From UBA6898 sp964463135 (lineage in GTDB: Bacteria; Nitrospirota; Thermodesulfovibrionia; Thermodesulfovibrionales; UBA6898), in contig CAYXBA010000004.1 in the NCBI GenBank assembly GCA_964463135.1, forward strand, positions 62,001 to 126,000: a stretch of 64,000 nt of DNA, read 5' to 3'. Both the position numbers and the translations under genes were made by a program. The notes under the pieces were generated by a model. That model ran no database searches, was not told the origin of the DNA, and saw only the letters and a program-made list of their open reading frames with translations. Shown piece by piece: positions 53,121-61,901 of the stretch. Each line of letters opens with the position of its first letter. Positions within the stretch are counted from its first letter, which is position 1.

Positions 53121-54379
53121 CCGTTCACCGTGCATTTCTTTTCCCTGATATGCTCTTCGAACTCCGGCCTGAAATGCTTGATGAAATTCTGGACAACGCT
53201 GGCAGCACCGTCTCCAAGCGGGCAGAAGGTCTTGCCGAGCATATTCCCGGCAATTGACAGCATCAGGTCAATGTCTCCGTCAGTGCCATGGCCCTGTTCA
53301 ATGCGCCCCAGAATTGCCCTGAGCCATCCTGTTCCTTCACGGCAGGGGGTACATTTACCGCAGGATTCATGCTCGAAGAACCTGAGCGCCCTGTAGCAGA
53401 CCTTTACCAGACAGACCGTATCGTCCATGACGATGACCGCGCCTGAACCAAGCATGCTGCCGTGCTTCGGCATATTCACAAAATCCATGGGACAGTCTAT
53501 CTTGTCGGGCGGAAGCACAGGGGTCGAAATGCCGCCGGGGATCACCGCCTTGAGTTTCTTCCCGCCCTTGATGCCGCCGCAATGCGTATAAATGATGTCC
53601 TTCAGCTTTGTTCCCATCGGAAGCTCGTACACGCCCGGTCTTTCAACATGTCCGCTTACGCAGAATATCTTCGGACCAGGGCAGTCGGGCGTGCCGATCT
53701 TGGCGTAAACCTCTCCGCCGGCCTCAATGATATACGGCAGATTCGAAAGGGTCTCGACATTGTTGACAACCGTCGGCTTTGCAAAAACGCCGACATTTAC
53801 CGGGAAGGGCGGCTTGATCCTCGGCTGTCCCTTATCTCCTTCAAGGGACTCGATCAGCGCGGTCTCTTCGCCGCATATATAGGCACCGGCCCCCTGATGG
53901 ACAGCGAGATGAAAGGTGATGCCTTTCCCCAGGATGTTCTCACCCAGGAAATTGTTATCGTATGCCTCCTGAATCGCCTTGTTAAGGATATGTTTTGCCG
54001 CAGGATATTCGCCGCGCAGATAGATATAACCATATTCTGCCTTCAATGCATGACCTGAAATGGCCATGCCTTCGATCAGGATATGCGGGTTCTTTTCGAG
54101 GATGGGCCTGTCCTTGAACGTTCCCGGCTCTCCTTCGTCCGCATTGCAGAGAAGATATTTTGGGAACTTCGGATCAGCAGAAGCAAAGGTCCATTTCATG
54201 GCAACCGGGAAGCCCGCGCCTCCGCGCCCCCTCAACCCCGCCTTCTTGACCTCATCAATGACCTGCTGCGGTTCCATCGCAAGGGCCTTTTCAAGGCTCC
54301 GGTATCCGCCGACATTCCTATACTCGCTGATATCGGCTGATTTCGGACTATTTATGTTCTTGAGGAGGATCGTTTCCAT
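53117..54379 (-). CDS. nuoF: NADH-quinone oxidoreductase subunit F
   Basis: The 420-residue NADH- and FMN-binding subunit has GLRGRGGAGFPVAMKW, NADEGEPGTFKDR, GAGAYICGEETALIESLEG, and the N3 cluster motif ESCGKCTPCREGTGW. It is separated from nuoE by 3 bp. Confidence 0.96.
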   Translation of the reverse strand: METILLKNINSPKSADISEYRNVGGYRSLEKALAMEPQQVIDEVKKAGLRGRGGAGFPVAMKWTFASADPKFPKYLLCNADEGEPGTFKDRPILEKNPHILIEGMAISGHALKAEYGYIYLRGEYPAAKHILNKAIQEAYDNNFLGENILGKGITFHLAVHQGAGAYICGEETALIESLEGDKGQPRIKPPFPVNVGVFAKPTVVNNVETLSNLPYIIEAGGEVYAKIGTPDCPGPKIFCVSGHVERPGVYELPMGTKLKDIIYTHCGGIKGGKKLKAVIPGGISTPVLPPDKIDCPMDFVNMPKHGSMLGSGAVIVMDDTVCLVKVCYRALRFFEHESCGKCTPCREGTGWLRAILGRIEQGHGTDGDIDLMLSIAGNMLGKTFCPLGDGAASVVQNFIKHFRPEFEEHIREKKCTVNG

Positions 54380-54382
54380 TGC

Positions 54383-54847
54383 TTACCGGTATTTCTCCAG
54401 CGTCTCTTCCAGATTTTTTTCTGTAAGGTTTTCATAAAAATCATCGTTAATCAGCATGGCAGGTGCTGTTCCGCAAGCGCCGATGCATTCCATAATCACC
54501 AGAGAGAACCTCCCGTCCGGTGATATGCCGCCGGGCTCGATGCCATATCTGTTCTTGAGGAAATCTACCAGTTTCTCTGCGCCGAGGATCATGCAGGAGA
54601 CATTCGTGCAGAGCTGGATAAGGTGCCGGCCCATCGGTTTCTGCCTGTACATGGCGTAGAACGTCCCAACACCCCGGGCAGTCGCTTTAGGCACATTAAG
54701 CAGGTCCGCAACAGCCTCATATGCCTCAGGAGAGAGCCAGCCGAAATCCCGCTGCGCCACATACAGGGCAGGCAGGAGTGCAGCCCGGCTATTCGGGTAT
54801 TTTGTCCTGATCTCCGCGATCTCTTTTAACGATGCATCATTAAACAT
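54383..54847 (-). CDS. nuoE: NADH-quinone oxidoreductase subunit E
   Basis: From ATG 54847 (AGGAAG upstream) the product is 154 residues with the thioredoxin-like [2Fe-2S] motif CTNVSC and CIGACG. An ATG at 54901 overlaps nuoD but adds residues unlike NuoE. A second NuoE-like domain is encoded at 60531-61460, fused to a receiver. Confidence 0.93.
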   Translation of the reverse strand: MFNDASLKEIAEIRTKYPNSRAALLPALYVAQRDFGWLSPEAYEAVADLLNVPKATARGVGTFYAMYRQKPMGRHLIQLCTNVSCMILGAEKLVDFLKNRYGIEPGGISPDGRFSLVIMECIGACGTAPAMLINDDFYENLTEKNLEETLEKYR

Positions 54848-54884
54848 ACTATGTCTTCCTGACCTCTCAGCGCTGACCGGCATT

Positions 54885-56075
54885 TTACCGGTCGCATTCA
54901 CCCAGAACGATATCGATCGTCCCGATATTCGCGATAACGTCTGCTATAAGTCCACCCTCACAAAGCCTGGTAAGGGCAGAGGCATGCACAAAGGACGGGG
55001 AGCGAACCCTCATCCGGTAAGGTTTTCCGGTCCCATCACTCACAAAATAGAAGCCAAGTTCGCCTTTCGGGACCTCGCTGCCGACATAGATCTCACCCTC
55101 GGGCACGGTCGGGCCCTTGGTGATAAGGATGAACTGATGAATGAGATGCTCCATATCCTTGAGGACCATGTCCTTGGGCGGAAGCGTGAACTTCGGCGTA
55201 TCCGCCATGACAGGTCCTGCAGGCAGGTTCTCGATGCACTGTTTGATGATCCTGGTTGCTTGCCGCATCTCGCCGACCCTCACCAGGTAACGGTCATAGC
55301 AGTCGCCCTTCTTCCCTACCGGGACATCAAAATCAACCTTGTCATAGGCATCATAGGGAAAATATTTTCTTACATCATAGTCTGAGCCTGATCCACGGAG
55401 CGTTCCTCCGGTAAGACCCCAGTTAACAGCCTCTTCCAGGGAGATGACACCAACATCGACAGTCCTTTCCTTCCATATCCTGTTCTCCGTTACCAGGGTC
55501 TCATAGTCGTCCATTTTTGAAGGGAAATCGAGCACGAAAGCATAAAGCTGATCGAGGAATTCCTGGCTGATATCATTACGCACTCCGCCGACACGCGGGA
55601 AACTGACCGTCAGTCGCGCGCCGCAGACCATCTCAAAAAGATCAAGGATCTTCTCCCTTGCGACCATGGCATGGAGAAACGGCGTTGTGGCGCCAATATC
55701 GAGGACATGCGTGCCGAGCCAGACAATATGACTGGATATCCTGCCCATCTCGGCAAGGATTGTCCTGATATATTTTGCCCGCTCAGGCGCCTCAATGCCG
55801 AAAAGTTTCTCCACAGCAACAACATATCCGACATTGTTATTCATGGAGGATATGTAGTCAAGCCTGTCGGTAAGCGGCAGAGCGGCAAAATAGGTCCTGT
55901 TCTCGCCGAGCTTTTCTATGCCCCTATGCAGGTATCCGACATGGGGAGTACACTTAATGACATTTTCACCCTGGAGATTCAGCACCAGGCGCAGAACACC
56001 ATGGGTCGCCGGGTGCTGCGGGCCCATGCTGATCGTCAGTTCTTTTGTCTCAAATGGTTTTTCTATGTCTTCCAT
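54885..56075 (-). CDS. nuoD: NADH-quinone oxidoreductase subunit D
   Basis: The 396-residue 49-kDa-like subunit has GPQHPATHGVLRLVLNL, HVGYLHRGIEKLGE, MNNNVGYVVAVEKL and the C-terminal DIVLGECDR. It lines the quinone site with NuoB and NuoH. Confidence 0.96.
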   Translation of the reverse strand: MEDIEKPFETKELTISMGPQHPATHGVLRLVLNLQGENVIKCTPHVGYLHRGIEKLGENRTYFAALPLTDRLDYISSMNNNVGYVVAVEKLFGIEAPERAKYIRTILAEMGRISSHIVWLGTHVLDIGATTPFLHAMVAREKILDLFEMVCGARLTVSFPRVGGVRNDISQEFLDQLYAFVLDFPSKMDDYETLVTENRIWKERTVDVGVISLEEAVNWGLTGGTLRGSGSDYDVRKYFPYDAYDKVDFDVPVGKKGDCYDRYLVRVGEMRQATRIIKQCIENLPAGPVMADTPKFTLPPKDMVLKDMEHLIHQFILITKGPTVPEGEIYVGSEVPKGELGFYFVSDGTGKPYRMRVRSPSFVHASALTRLCEGGLIADVIANIGTIDIVLGECDR

Positions 56076-56091
56076 GGTTACCTGCTACTTC

Positions 56092-56625
56092 TTAGCCATG
56101 CCAATCATACTGTCTATATTTTTTCGACCGGTCAAGCACATCAAGGAACCCGCTCCATTCCTGCGCAGGCCCTTTGATCGGGTAGTCCTTTCTGAGCGGG
56201 TATCCTTCCCAGTCCTCGGGCAGCAGCACCCTCCGCAAGTCAGGATGGCCGGCAAAGTCAATGCCGTACATGTCATAACATTCACGTTCATGCCAGTTTA
56301 CGCCGATCCAGATCGGCATGACCGAATCAATTCTTGCGTCATTTTCAGGGACCTCTGCCTTGACACGCAGGGCATGCCGGTGATTCATGGAATACAGATG
56401 GTACACCACCTCGAACCGCACATCCTTTTTCCCAAGATAATCCACACCGCAAAGGTCTACCAGATAATCAAAATGCAGATCAGGCTCATCGTGAAGGAAC
56501 CTGCCGATCTCCCTTATTTTTCCCTTCCTGACCGTGACAGAGACCTGTCCCCTGAACTCCCTGACATCAAGGACCTCATCGGGAAAGCGCTCCTTCACCT
56601 TATCTGCTATCTGTAATGGTTCCAT
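56092..56625 (-). CDS. nuoC: NADH-quinone oxidoreductase subunit C
   Basis: The 177-residue 30-kDa-like subunit has NWHERECYDMYGIDFAGHPDLRRVLLPEDWEGYPLRKDYP region features of the family. C and D are separate genes here. It is 76 bp from nuoB. Confidence 0.96.
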   Translation of the reverse strand: MEPLQIADKVKERFPDEVLDVREFRGQVSVTVRKGKIREIGRFLHDEPDLHFDYLVDLCGVDYLGKKDVRFEVVYHLYSMNHRHALRVKAEVPENDARIDSVMPIWIGVNWHERECYDMYGIDFAGHPDLRRVLLPEDWEGYPLRKDYPIKGPAQEWSGFLDVLDRSKKYRQYDWHG

Positions 56626-56701
56626 AAGTTCGTTATGCGTAATCCGTAATGCGTGATGAGGATATTATCTCTCCGGCATCACCATATAATCCGTTACGTT
56701 T

Positions 56702-57235
56702 CTATCTCCAGCGGCTCCAGCGGAACTGCTCAGCCTTTATTTTCTCCTGAAGCTTGACAATCCCGTCAATAAATGCCTCGGGCCGCGGCGGGCATCCGGG
56801 GATATATACGTCGATCGGCAGGAATGAATCGCATCCCTGCACCGTGCTGTACGTATTGAAAATGCCTCCGCTATTGGCGCAGCTTCCTACCGAGATGACA
56901 TACCTCGGCTCGGGCATCTGGTCATAAACACGCCTGACTATCTCGGACATCTTCTTTGTCACCGTTCCGGCGACAAACATGAAGTCCGACTGCCTTGGAG
57001 AGCCTCTCGGGATGATTCCCATTCTGTCTAGATCATTGTGACTGGCATACACGGCCATCATTTCGATGGCACATCAGGCCAAGCCGAACGTCATGGGCCA
57101 CAGCGATGAACTTCTTCCCCAGTTGATCAGCTTGTCCATCGATGTGATCATGATGTTCGGCGCAAGGATCTTTACGCCTTCTTCAACTTCGACAAGCGAC
57201 TGGGAAGGTGTGCTGAGGGTAGTGATCAGTCCCAT
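56702..57235 (-). CDS. nuoB: NADH-quinone oxidoreductase subunit B with in-frame UGA at a cluster-N2 cysteine (probable selenocysteine 54)
   Basis: One frame from ATG 57235 encodes a 177-residue NuoB interrupted only by TGA at 57074-57076. Around it the protein reads SSLWPMTFGLA-U-CAIEMMAVY; all NuoB proteins have Cys-Cys here, and the two cysteines ligate [4Fe-4S] cluster N2, which reduces quinone. The TGA replaces the first; the second is TGT. The other cluster cysteines (VGSCANSGG and IPGCPPRPEA) are intact. After the TGA the sequence is fully family-like, with a SECIS-like hairpin. The surrounding complex I genes are all intact, so loss of NuoB would be paradoxical. Selenocysteine as an Fe-S ligand is the leading reading; a fresh nonsense mutation or error is the alternative. 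Confidence 0.85.
57039..57060 (-). promoter_or_regulatory. Candidate SECIS stem-loop of nuoB
   Basis: In the mRNA TGATGGC pairs with GCCA-G-TCA (one bulged G) around loop CGTGTAT, 20 nt after the UGA. A competing stem (GCCATC/GATGGC) lies closer to the UGA, so the structure needs probing. Confidence 0.55.
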
Positions 57236-57582
57236 ACAAAGGCCTCCTTTCTCCATGCGTAGATATAGCCGACCAGCAGGATCACCATAAAGATGACCAT
57301 CTCTATGAAGGCATAAAGTCCGATCTTATCGAACACTATTGCCCAGGGATAGAGAAAGACTGCTTCAACGTCGAACACAACAAACAGCATGGCAATAATA
57401 TAGAACTTTACTGAGAACCGCATGTGAGGCGAACCAACCGGGGCGTTCCCGGACTCGTACGGCATGAGCTTTTCGGAATATGGCCGCCTGAGACGCAGGA
57501 GCTCACCGATGAGCAATGAGCCTATGCCGAAGGCCGTTGCGACCATCAGAAAGATGAGAACCGGCAAATATTCAGACGGCAT
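57226..57582 (-). CDS. nuoA: NADH-quinone oxidoreductase subunit A
   Basis: The 118-residue three-helix subunit starts best at ATG 57582: the strong promoter's start site would fall about 20 nt upstream, whereas the ATG at 57597 would leave almost no leader. It has PYESGNAPVGSPHMRFSVKFY and FDVEAVFLYPWA. It overlaps the start of nuoB by 10 bp. Confidence 0.94.
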   Translation of the reverse strand: MPSEYLPVLIFLMVATAFGIGSLLIGELLRLRRPYSEKLMPYESGNAPVGSPHMRFSVKFYIIAMLFVVFDVEAVFLYPWAIVFDKIGLYAFIEMVIFMVILLVGYIYAWRKEAFVWD

Positions 57583-57608
57583 AAAAGTTCCGGGCATGAC
57601 GGTATAAT

Positions 57609-57637
57609 TTTATAGGACATCCAAACTAATATGTCAA
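57609..57637 (-). promoter_or_regulatory. Sigma-70 promoter of nuo operon
   Basis: On the minus strand a perfect TTGACA and TATAAA are 17 bp apart, just upstream of nuoA. This near-consensus promoter predicts strong constitutive expression of nuoA-N. Confidence 0.75.
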
Positions 57638-57709
57638 GCAAAATATTAAACCTGCAGCTTTAGGTTTTTTCTTGCTTTAATTGTTATAAATGATTTAAAT
57701 TTTTTAGCG

Positions 57710-59299
57710 ATGCTGGTAAATAAATCTTTTCACTCACTGACCGGAAAGCTTATCCTTACAATCGGCACGCTCATGATCGCCGGGAGCATGATCTTCTGGC
57801 TGTTTCTCTTTAAGCATCAGGAAAAAGAACTCCTTGCCAGTTCGGTCAAATACGGATATTCCTTTGTCGATTATATCAAGAACAGCACGCGCTATGGCAT
57901 GCTGACCGTTCAGGGGACCCTTATCCAGCAGACCGTTGAGGCTGTGGGCATTGCAGAAGGGATCCAGAATGTCCGTATCTTTAACAGCAAGGGAGAGGTG
58001 GCCTATTCATCGGACAAGAAACATGTCGGCACCACGCTGGACAAAAACTCGCCACTCTGTCTGAGATGCCACTCTGCCTCAGGTCCTACAAAAGACACGC
58101 CGAGCTGGACCATCGCAAAAGGTGAGCAGAAAGGGGAGCATTTCAGGGTGCTGAACATCGTACAGCCCATATACAATGAACCTGCCTGCTACAATGCCTC
58201 ATGCCATGCACATCCGAAGGAGCAGCGTGTCCTCGGCCTCGTTGAGGCTGATCTTTCGCTCGAACTGCTTGATCGCAGCATCAAGAAGCAAGGCATTGCA
58301 ATCACAGTCTATGTCCTCGCCTTCTCGATCGTCATATCCGGGACACTCTGCATCATCCTCTGGAACTTTGTATCTACGCCGGTGACCATGCTCGCACAAG
58401 GCATGAGAAAGGTAGCAGCCGGCGATCTCGACTTCAAGATAAATATCAACAGAAAAGATGAGATCGGCGAACTCGCCAACACCTTCAATACGATGAGTGA
58501 CGAGCTGAGGAAAGCAAAGAACGAACGACTGGAGTGGAGCAACACCCTTGAAAAAAAGGTGCAGGAAAAGACCGAGGCGATCCATCGGGCTCAGCAGCAG
58601 CTTATTCATTCGGAAAAACTGGCGTCCCTGGGAAGAATGGCTGCGGGTGTTGCCCATGAGATCAACAGTCCGCTTACCGGCATTGTGACCTTCGGACACC
58701 TCCTTCTGAAAAAGTTCCCTGAAGGCACAGAGGACCGCGAAGATATCGAGGTCATTATTGACCAGGCAAACCGCTGCTCCAATATCATCAAGGGGCTGCT
58801 GGGGTTTGCCCGAGCAACAACCGCAGACAAGGCCCAGACAAATATTAATGATGTTCTGGCCAGTTCACTGAATATTGTCAAGAACAAGGCAGACTTCTTC
58901 AACATAAAACTGTCCACAAACCTGGACCCTGCACTCAACATGGTAAAGGCTGATGCGCCCCAGTTGCAGCAGGTCTTCCTGAACATGATCGTAAATGCAG
59001 CGGATGCCTGCGAAGGAAAGGGGTCCATAACAATTACGACCTCAAACATACAGGACAACGGACAGGATTATGTGCAGGTTGAGTTCAGAGATACAGGTTA
59101 CGGCATAAAAGACGAGGACCTGGAGAAGATCTTTGAGCCGTTCTTTACCACAAAACCTGTCGGCAAAGGCACGGGGCTCGGCCTCGCCGTGAGTCACGGC
59201 ATTATCCAGGAGCACGGCGGCAAGATCACGATCAATACGAAGATCGGCGAAGGGACCAGTTTCTTTATCTGGCTCCCTGCGCTGAAGGAGACTGCATGA
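57710..59299 (+). CDS. Sensor histidine kinase with heme-c-type periplasmic motifs
   Basis: The 529-residue kinase has TM1 at about 13-33, a periplasmic region (about 35-190) with CLRCH (117-121, a heme-c CxxCH motif) and CYNASCH (160-166, CX4CH), TM2 at about 197-219, HAMP, HisKA with His316 (AAGVAHEINSPL) and an ATPase domain (DTGYGIKDEDLEKIFEPFFTT). It may sense redox state or a ligand through heme. Its stop overlaps the next response regulator by ATGA. Start ATG has a weak ribosome site. Confidence 0.9.
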   Translation: MLVNKSFHSLTGKLILTIGTLMIAGSMIFWLFLFKHQEKELLASSVKYGYSFVDYIKNSTRYGMLTVQGTLIQQTVEAVGIAEGIQNVRIFNSKGEVAYSSDKKHVGTTLDKNSPLCLRCHSASGPTKDTPSWTIAKGEQKGEHFRVLNIVQPIYNEPACYNASCHAHPKEQRVLGLVEADLSLELLDRSIKKQGIAITVYVLAFSIVISGTLCIILWNFVSTPVTMLAQGMRKVAAGDLDFKININRKDEIGELANTFNTMSDELRKAKNERLEWSNTLEKKVQEKTEAIHRAQQQLIHSEKLASLGRMAAGVAHEINSPLTGIVTFGHLLLKKFPEGTEDREDIEVIIDQANRCSNIIKGLLGFARATTADKAQTNINDVLASSLNIVKNKADFFNIKLSTNLDPALNMVKADAPQLQQVFLNMIVNAADACEGKGSITITTSNIQDNGQDYVQVEFRDTGYGIKDEDLEKIFEPFFTTKPVGKGTGLGLAVSHGIIQEHGGKITINTKIGEGTSFFIWLPALKETA

Positions 59300-59670
59300 G
59301 CAAGGGGAAAATACTTGTCATTGATGACGAAGATATCGTGCGGATAAGCTGCAGCCGCTCTCTTGTCCCCGAAGGCTACGAACTGAAGATGGCAAAGAAC
59401 GGACCTGAAGGCCTGAAGATGCTCGAGGAAGAGGCCTTTGACCTCGTGCTTACTGACCTCAAGATGCCGAACATGGACGGCATTGAGGTTCTGGGCACCA
59501 TAAAGACAAAATGGCCGAAAACCGATGTGGTCATTGTCACTGGCTATCAGACCGTCGAAACTGCGGTCAAGGCGATCAAGCTTGGCGCTTTTGATTATAT
59601 CGAGAAGCCATTTACTCCTGATTCGCTCATTGCAACCGTAGCAAACGTCTTTCGGACCCGGAACGCATAA
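59296..59670 (+). CDS. Response regulator, receiver only
   Basis: The 124-residue receiver has Asp10-Asp11, phospho-acceptor Asp54 (VLTDLKMPN), Thr in VTGYQT and Lys in EKPFTP. It overlaps the kinase stop and is the obvious first phosphate acceptor of that kinase. Confidence 0.92.
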   Translation: MSKGKILVIDDEDIVRISCSRSLVPEGYELKMAKNGPEGLKMLEEEAFDLVLTDLKMPNMDGIEVLGTIKTKWPKTDVVIVTGYQTVETAVKAIKLGAFDYIEKPFTPDSLIATVANVFRTRNA

Positions 59671-59732
59671 AGGCCTCATTACCGCGCAGCAGAATACGCG
59701 AAACAGAGCAGCAGAGACAAAGGAGGACAGTC

Positions 59733-60500
59733 ATGGAAAGTAAGGGGAAGATTCTGGTTCTTGACGACGATCCTGTCGTAACCCTGAGCTGTAAGAGGAT
59801 CCTCGGCGCAGAGGGTTTTAATATCATCACGGTCGATAAGGGCGAGGACGCCATCAAGAAGGTCTCCAATGAAGAGTTCGACCTCCTCATATCAGACGTC
59901 AGGCTCCCTGATATGAACGGCATTTCGGTGCTCCGCGAAACAAAGCTCGTGCAGCCCAAGCTTGACGTGGTGATCATCACCGGGTACCCCACCCTCGATG
60001 AGGCAAAAGAATCTGTTCGTCTCGGTGCTTTTGAGTTCATCGAAAAACCCTTCACGCCTGATTTCATGCTGAACGTTGCGCGAAAGGTATTCGATACCCG
60101 CGGCTGGATACTGAGAAAGGCGTTCATCGATGATTTCAGAAATGACATCGTCAACCTTCGCGATACCCAGAACCCGGTGCTGTTCTATAAGGAAGGGACC
60201 TGGGCCCGGCCTCTGAAGGATAATATATGGGAAGTCGGCTGCGATGCCCGGTACTGGCTCCTGGCCGGTCAGCTCGCATCCATTGAGCTTCCCCAGAATC
60301 TGCGAACCATCATGGCAGGAGAGAGCTTTGGCAAGATCCTTTCCAGCAGCGGCCAGACAGACGATCTCATCGCGCCGATGACCGGAAGGGTCAGGGAAGT
60401 CAATCAGCATGCAAACTCTGCCATGAGCGCACTGGTAAGGGACAATCTGAGCGAGGGATGGCTTCTCTGGCTTGCCCGCATAGAGCCGATCGCTCTCTAG
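59733..60500 (+). CDS. Response regulator fused to GcvH-like lipoyl-domain relative
   Basis: Residues 1-120 are a receiver (Asp55 in LISDVRLPD; Lys in EKPFTP). Residues about 147-252 resemble the glycine cleavage H-protein/lipoyl domain fold (VGCDARYWLLAGQLASIELP, MAGESFGKILSS, IAPMTGRVREVN, LSEGWLLWLARI). The lysine that carries lipoate in GcvH (ESVKA) is missing; the region reads SSSGQTDD. A non-lipoylated regulatory module is inferred. The gene follows the receiver-only gene and precedes the receiver-NuoE gene. Confidence 0.85.
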   Translation: MESKGKILVLDDDPVVTLSCKRILGAEGFNIITVDKGEDAIKKVSNEEFDLLISDVRLPDMNGISVLRETKLVQPKLDVVIITGYPTLDEAKESVRLGAFEFIEKPFTPDFMLNVARKVFDTRGWILRKAFIDDFRNDIVNLRDTQNPVLFYKEGTWARPLKDNIWEVGCDARYWLLAGQLASIELPQNLRTIMAGESFGKILSSSGQTDDLIAPMTGRVREVNQHANSAMSALVRDNLSEGWLLWLARIEPIAL

Positions 60501-60530
60501 CGTTAACAGAACTATACCGAGGAGGATTAT

Positions 60531-61460
60531 ATGGCTGATGAAACCAGGATCCTGGTCGTTGATGATGAGCTTGTTGTCATCAAGAGTGCTGAACGGGTCC
60601 TCAAAAGCGAAGGCTTTCTGATAGAAGGAGCTCTCGGCGGACGGGAAGCCATCCTGAAGATGGAGCAGGGCAGCTATGATCTGGTCTTCACCGACCTCAA
60701 GATGCCTGAGGTGGACGGCATCACGCTCATCCGCTGGATCAAGAAGTCCAGGCCGAATATCGGGATCGTCATCATCACAGGATATCCATCGCAGGAAACC
60801 ATGAAGGAGGCGATAGAGCTCGGCATCATTGACTATGTGCCGAAACCGTTCACGCCCTCGGTCCTGCTTGACGTTACAAAAAGGGCTGTCCAATGGGCAG
60901 AAGGAAGAAAGCCCGCAGAGAAAAAAGGAACAGAAGAGTTTCCCCCGTCCATGGTGGCAGAACTCGACAGGGTCATCCGCGAATTCCGCCATAGGCCAGG
61001 ATGCCTCATCCCCGTTCTCCAGAGAGCGCAGGAAATCGTCGGCTACCTCCCCCCTGTCGTGCAGAAAAGAATTGCAAAAGGTCTGAACATGCCGGAGGCA
61101 GAGGTGCATAGCGTTGTTTCGTTCTACTCCTTCTTCACCATGAAGCCGCGGGGTGACCATAATGTCAGGGTATGCCTTGGAACAGCATGCTACGTCAGGG
61201 GTATCGAGGGCGTGCTTGACAAGATCAAGGGGCAGCTCAAGATCGATATCGGCGAAACGACCGAAGACAAGAAATTCTCTATCGAGGGCGTCAGGTGCCT
61301 CGGCGCGTGCGGACTTGCTCCGGTCATCATGATCGACCAGGAGACCTATGGTGCCATGACACCGGCCAAGGCGCTCTCGATCATAGGCGAGTATGGAGGG
61401 CCAGCCTTCAGCGCGGCCGCTTCAGAAGATACCGAAACTGTCGCGAAACAGGAGGGATAG
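60531..61460 (+). CDS. Response regulator fused to NuoE-like [2Fe-2S] subunit
   Basis: The 309-residue protein joins a receiver (Asp55 in VFTDLKMPE; Lys in PKPFTP) to a NuoE/HndA-type [2Fe-2S] thioredoxin-like domain (about 140-280; HRPGCLIPVLQRAQEIVGYLP, CLGTACYVRG, CLGACGLAP; Cys215, Cys220, Cys256, Cys260). The NuoE domain is the electron-relay subunit of bifurcating hydrogenases or formate dehydrogenases, and the HndB- and HndC-like genes follow immediately. Phosphorylation may therefore act directly on the electron-transfer complex. The cluster has no separate NuoE. Confidence 0.93.
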   Translation: MADETRILVVDDELVVIKSAERVLKSEGFLIEGALGGREAILKMEQGSYDLVFTDLKMPEVDGITLIRWIKKSRPNIGIVIITGYPSQETMKEAIELGIIDYVPKPFTPSVLLDVTKRAVQWAEGRKPAEKKGTEEFPPSMVAELDRVIREFRHRPGCLIPVLQRAQEIVGYLPPVVQKRIAKGLNMPEAEVHSVVSFYSFFTMKPRGDHNVRVCLGTACYVRGIEGVLDKIKGQLKIDIGETTEDKKFSIEGVRCLGACGLAPVIMIDQETYGAMTPAKALSIIGEYGGPAFSAAASEDTETVAKQEG

Positions 61461-61461
61461 G

Positions 61462-61845
61462 ATGCCGAAACTTACTGTCGCCGATCTTCAGAAGATCAAG
61501 GAAAAATACAAGGCCGACTTCACGCTCAGGGAAGGCGGTTACACCGTGAAGATAATCGTCCATATGGGCACCTGCGGTATTGCGGCAGGAGCGCGGAATA
61601 TCATGACCGCGGTCATGGAAGAGATCGCTAAAGTAAAAAGAGACGATATCATCGTCACCACGTCAGGGTGCGCCGGTCTCTGCGCAAAGGAGCCGCTCGC
61701 AACCGTAGAACTGGCCAACCAGCCGCCGGTGAGATACAGCGATCTTACTGATGAGAAGATCCGCGAGATCTTTAAAGAACATGTGCTCGGCGGAAAACCG
61801 GTAGAGAAATATGCTCTCGTCAGCGGCTGCGAGACAACATACTGA
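61462..61845 (+). CDS. HndB-like [2Fe-2S] ferredoxin-domain subunit
   Basis: From ATG 61462 the product is 127 residues: HMGTCGIAAGARNIMTAVMEE and TSGCAGLCAKEPLATVE, as in HndB (thioredoxin-like ferredoxin) subunits of NADP-reducing hydrogenases. It sits between the NuoE-type and NuoF-type subunit genes, the usual Hnd order. Confidence 0.9.
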   Translation: MPKLTVADLQKIKEKYKADFTLREGGYTVKIIVHMGTCGIAAGARNIMTAVMEEIAKVKRDDIIVTTSGCAGLCAKEPLATVELANQPPVRYSDLTDEKIREIFKEHVLGGKPVEKYALVSGCETTY

Positions 61846-61901
61846 TCACGGGTGATCATTTTTAGGAATAACAACTGAAGGCTCAGGAGGAGAAAAGATA
61901 G

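Noticed and set aside
56702..57235. nuoB as a pseudogene or assembly error
   Set aside because: Both halves are in frame and fully conserved, all other nuo genes are intact, and two other genes show the same TGA-for-Cys pattern with hairpins. It remains the main alternative until reads are checked.
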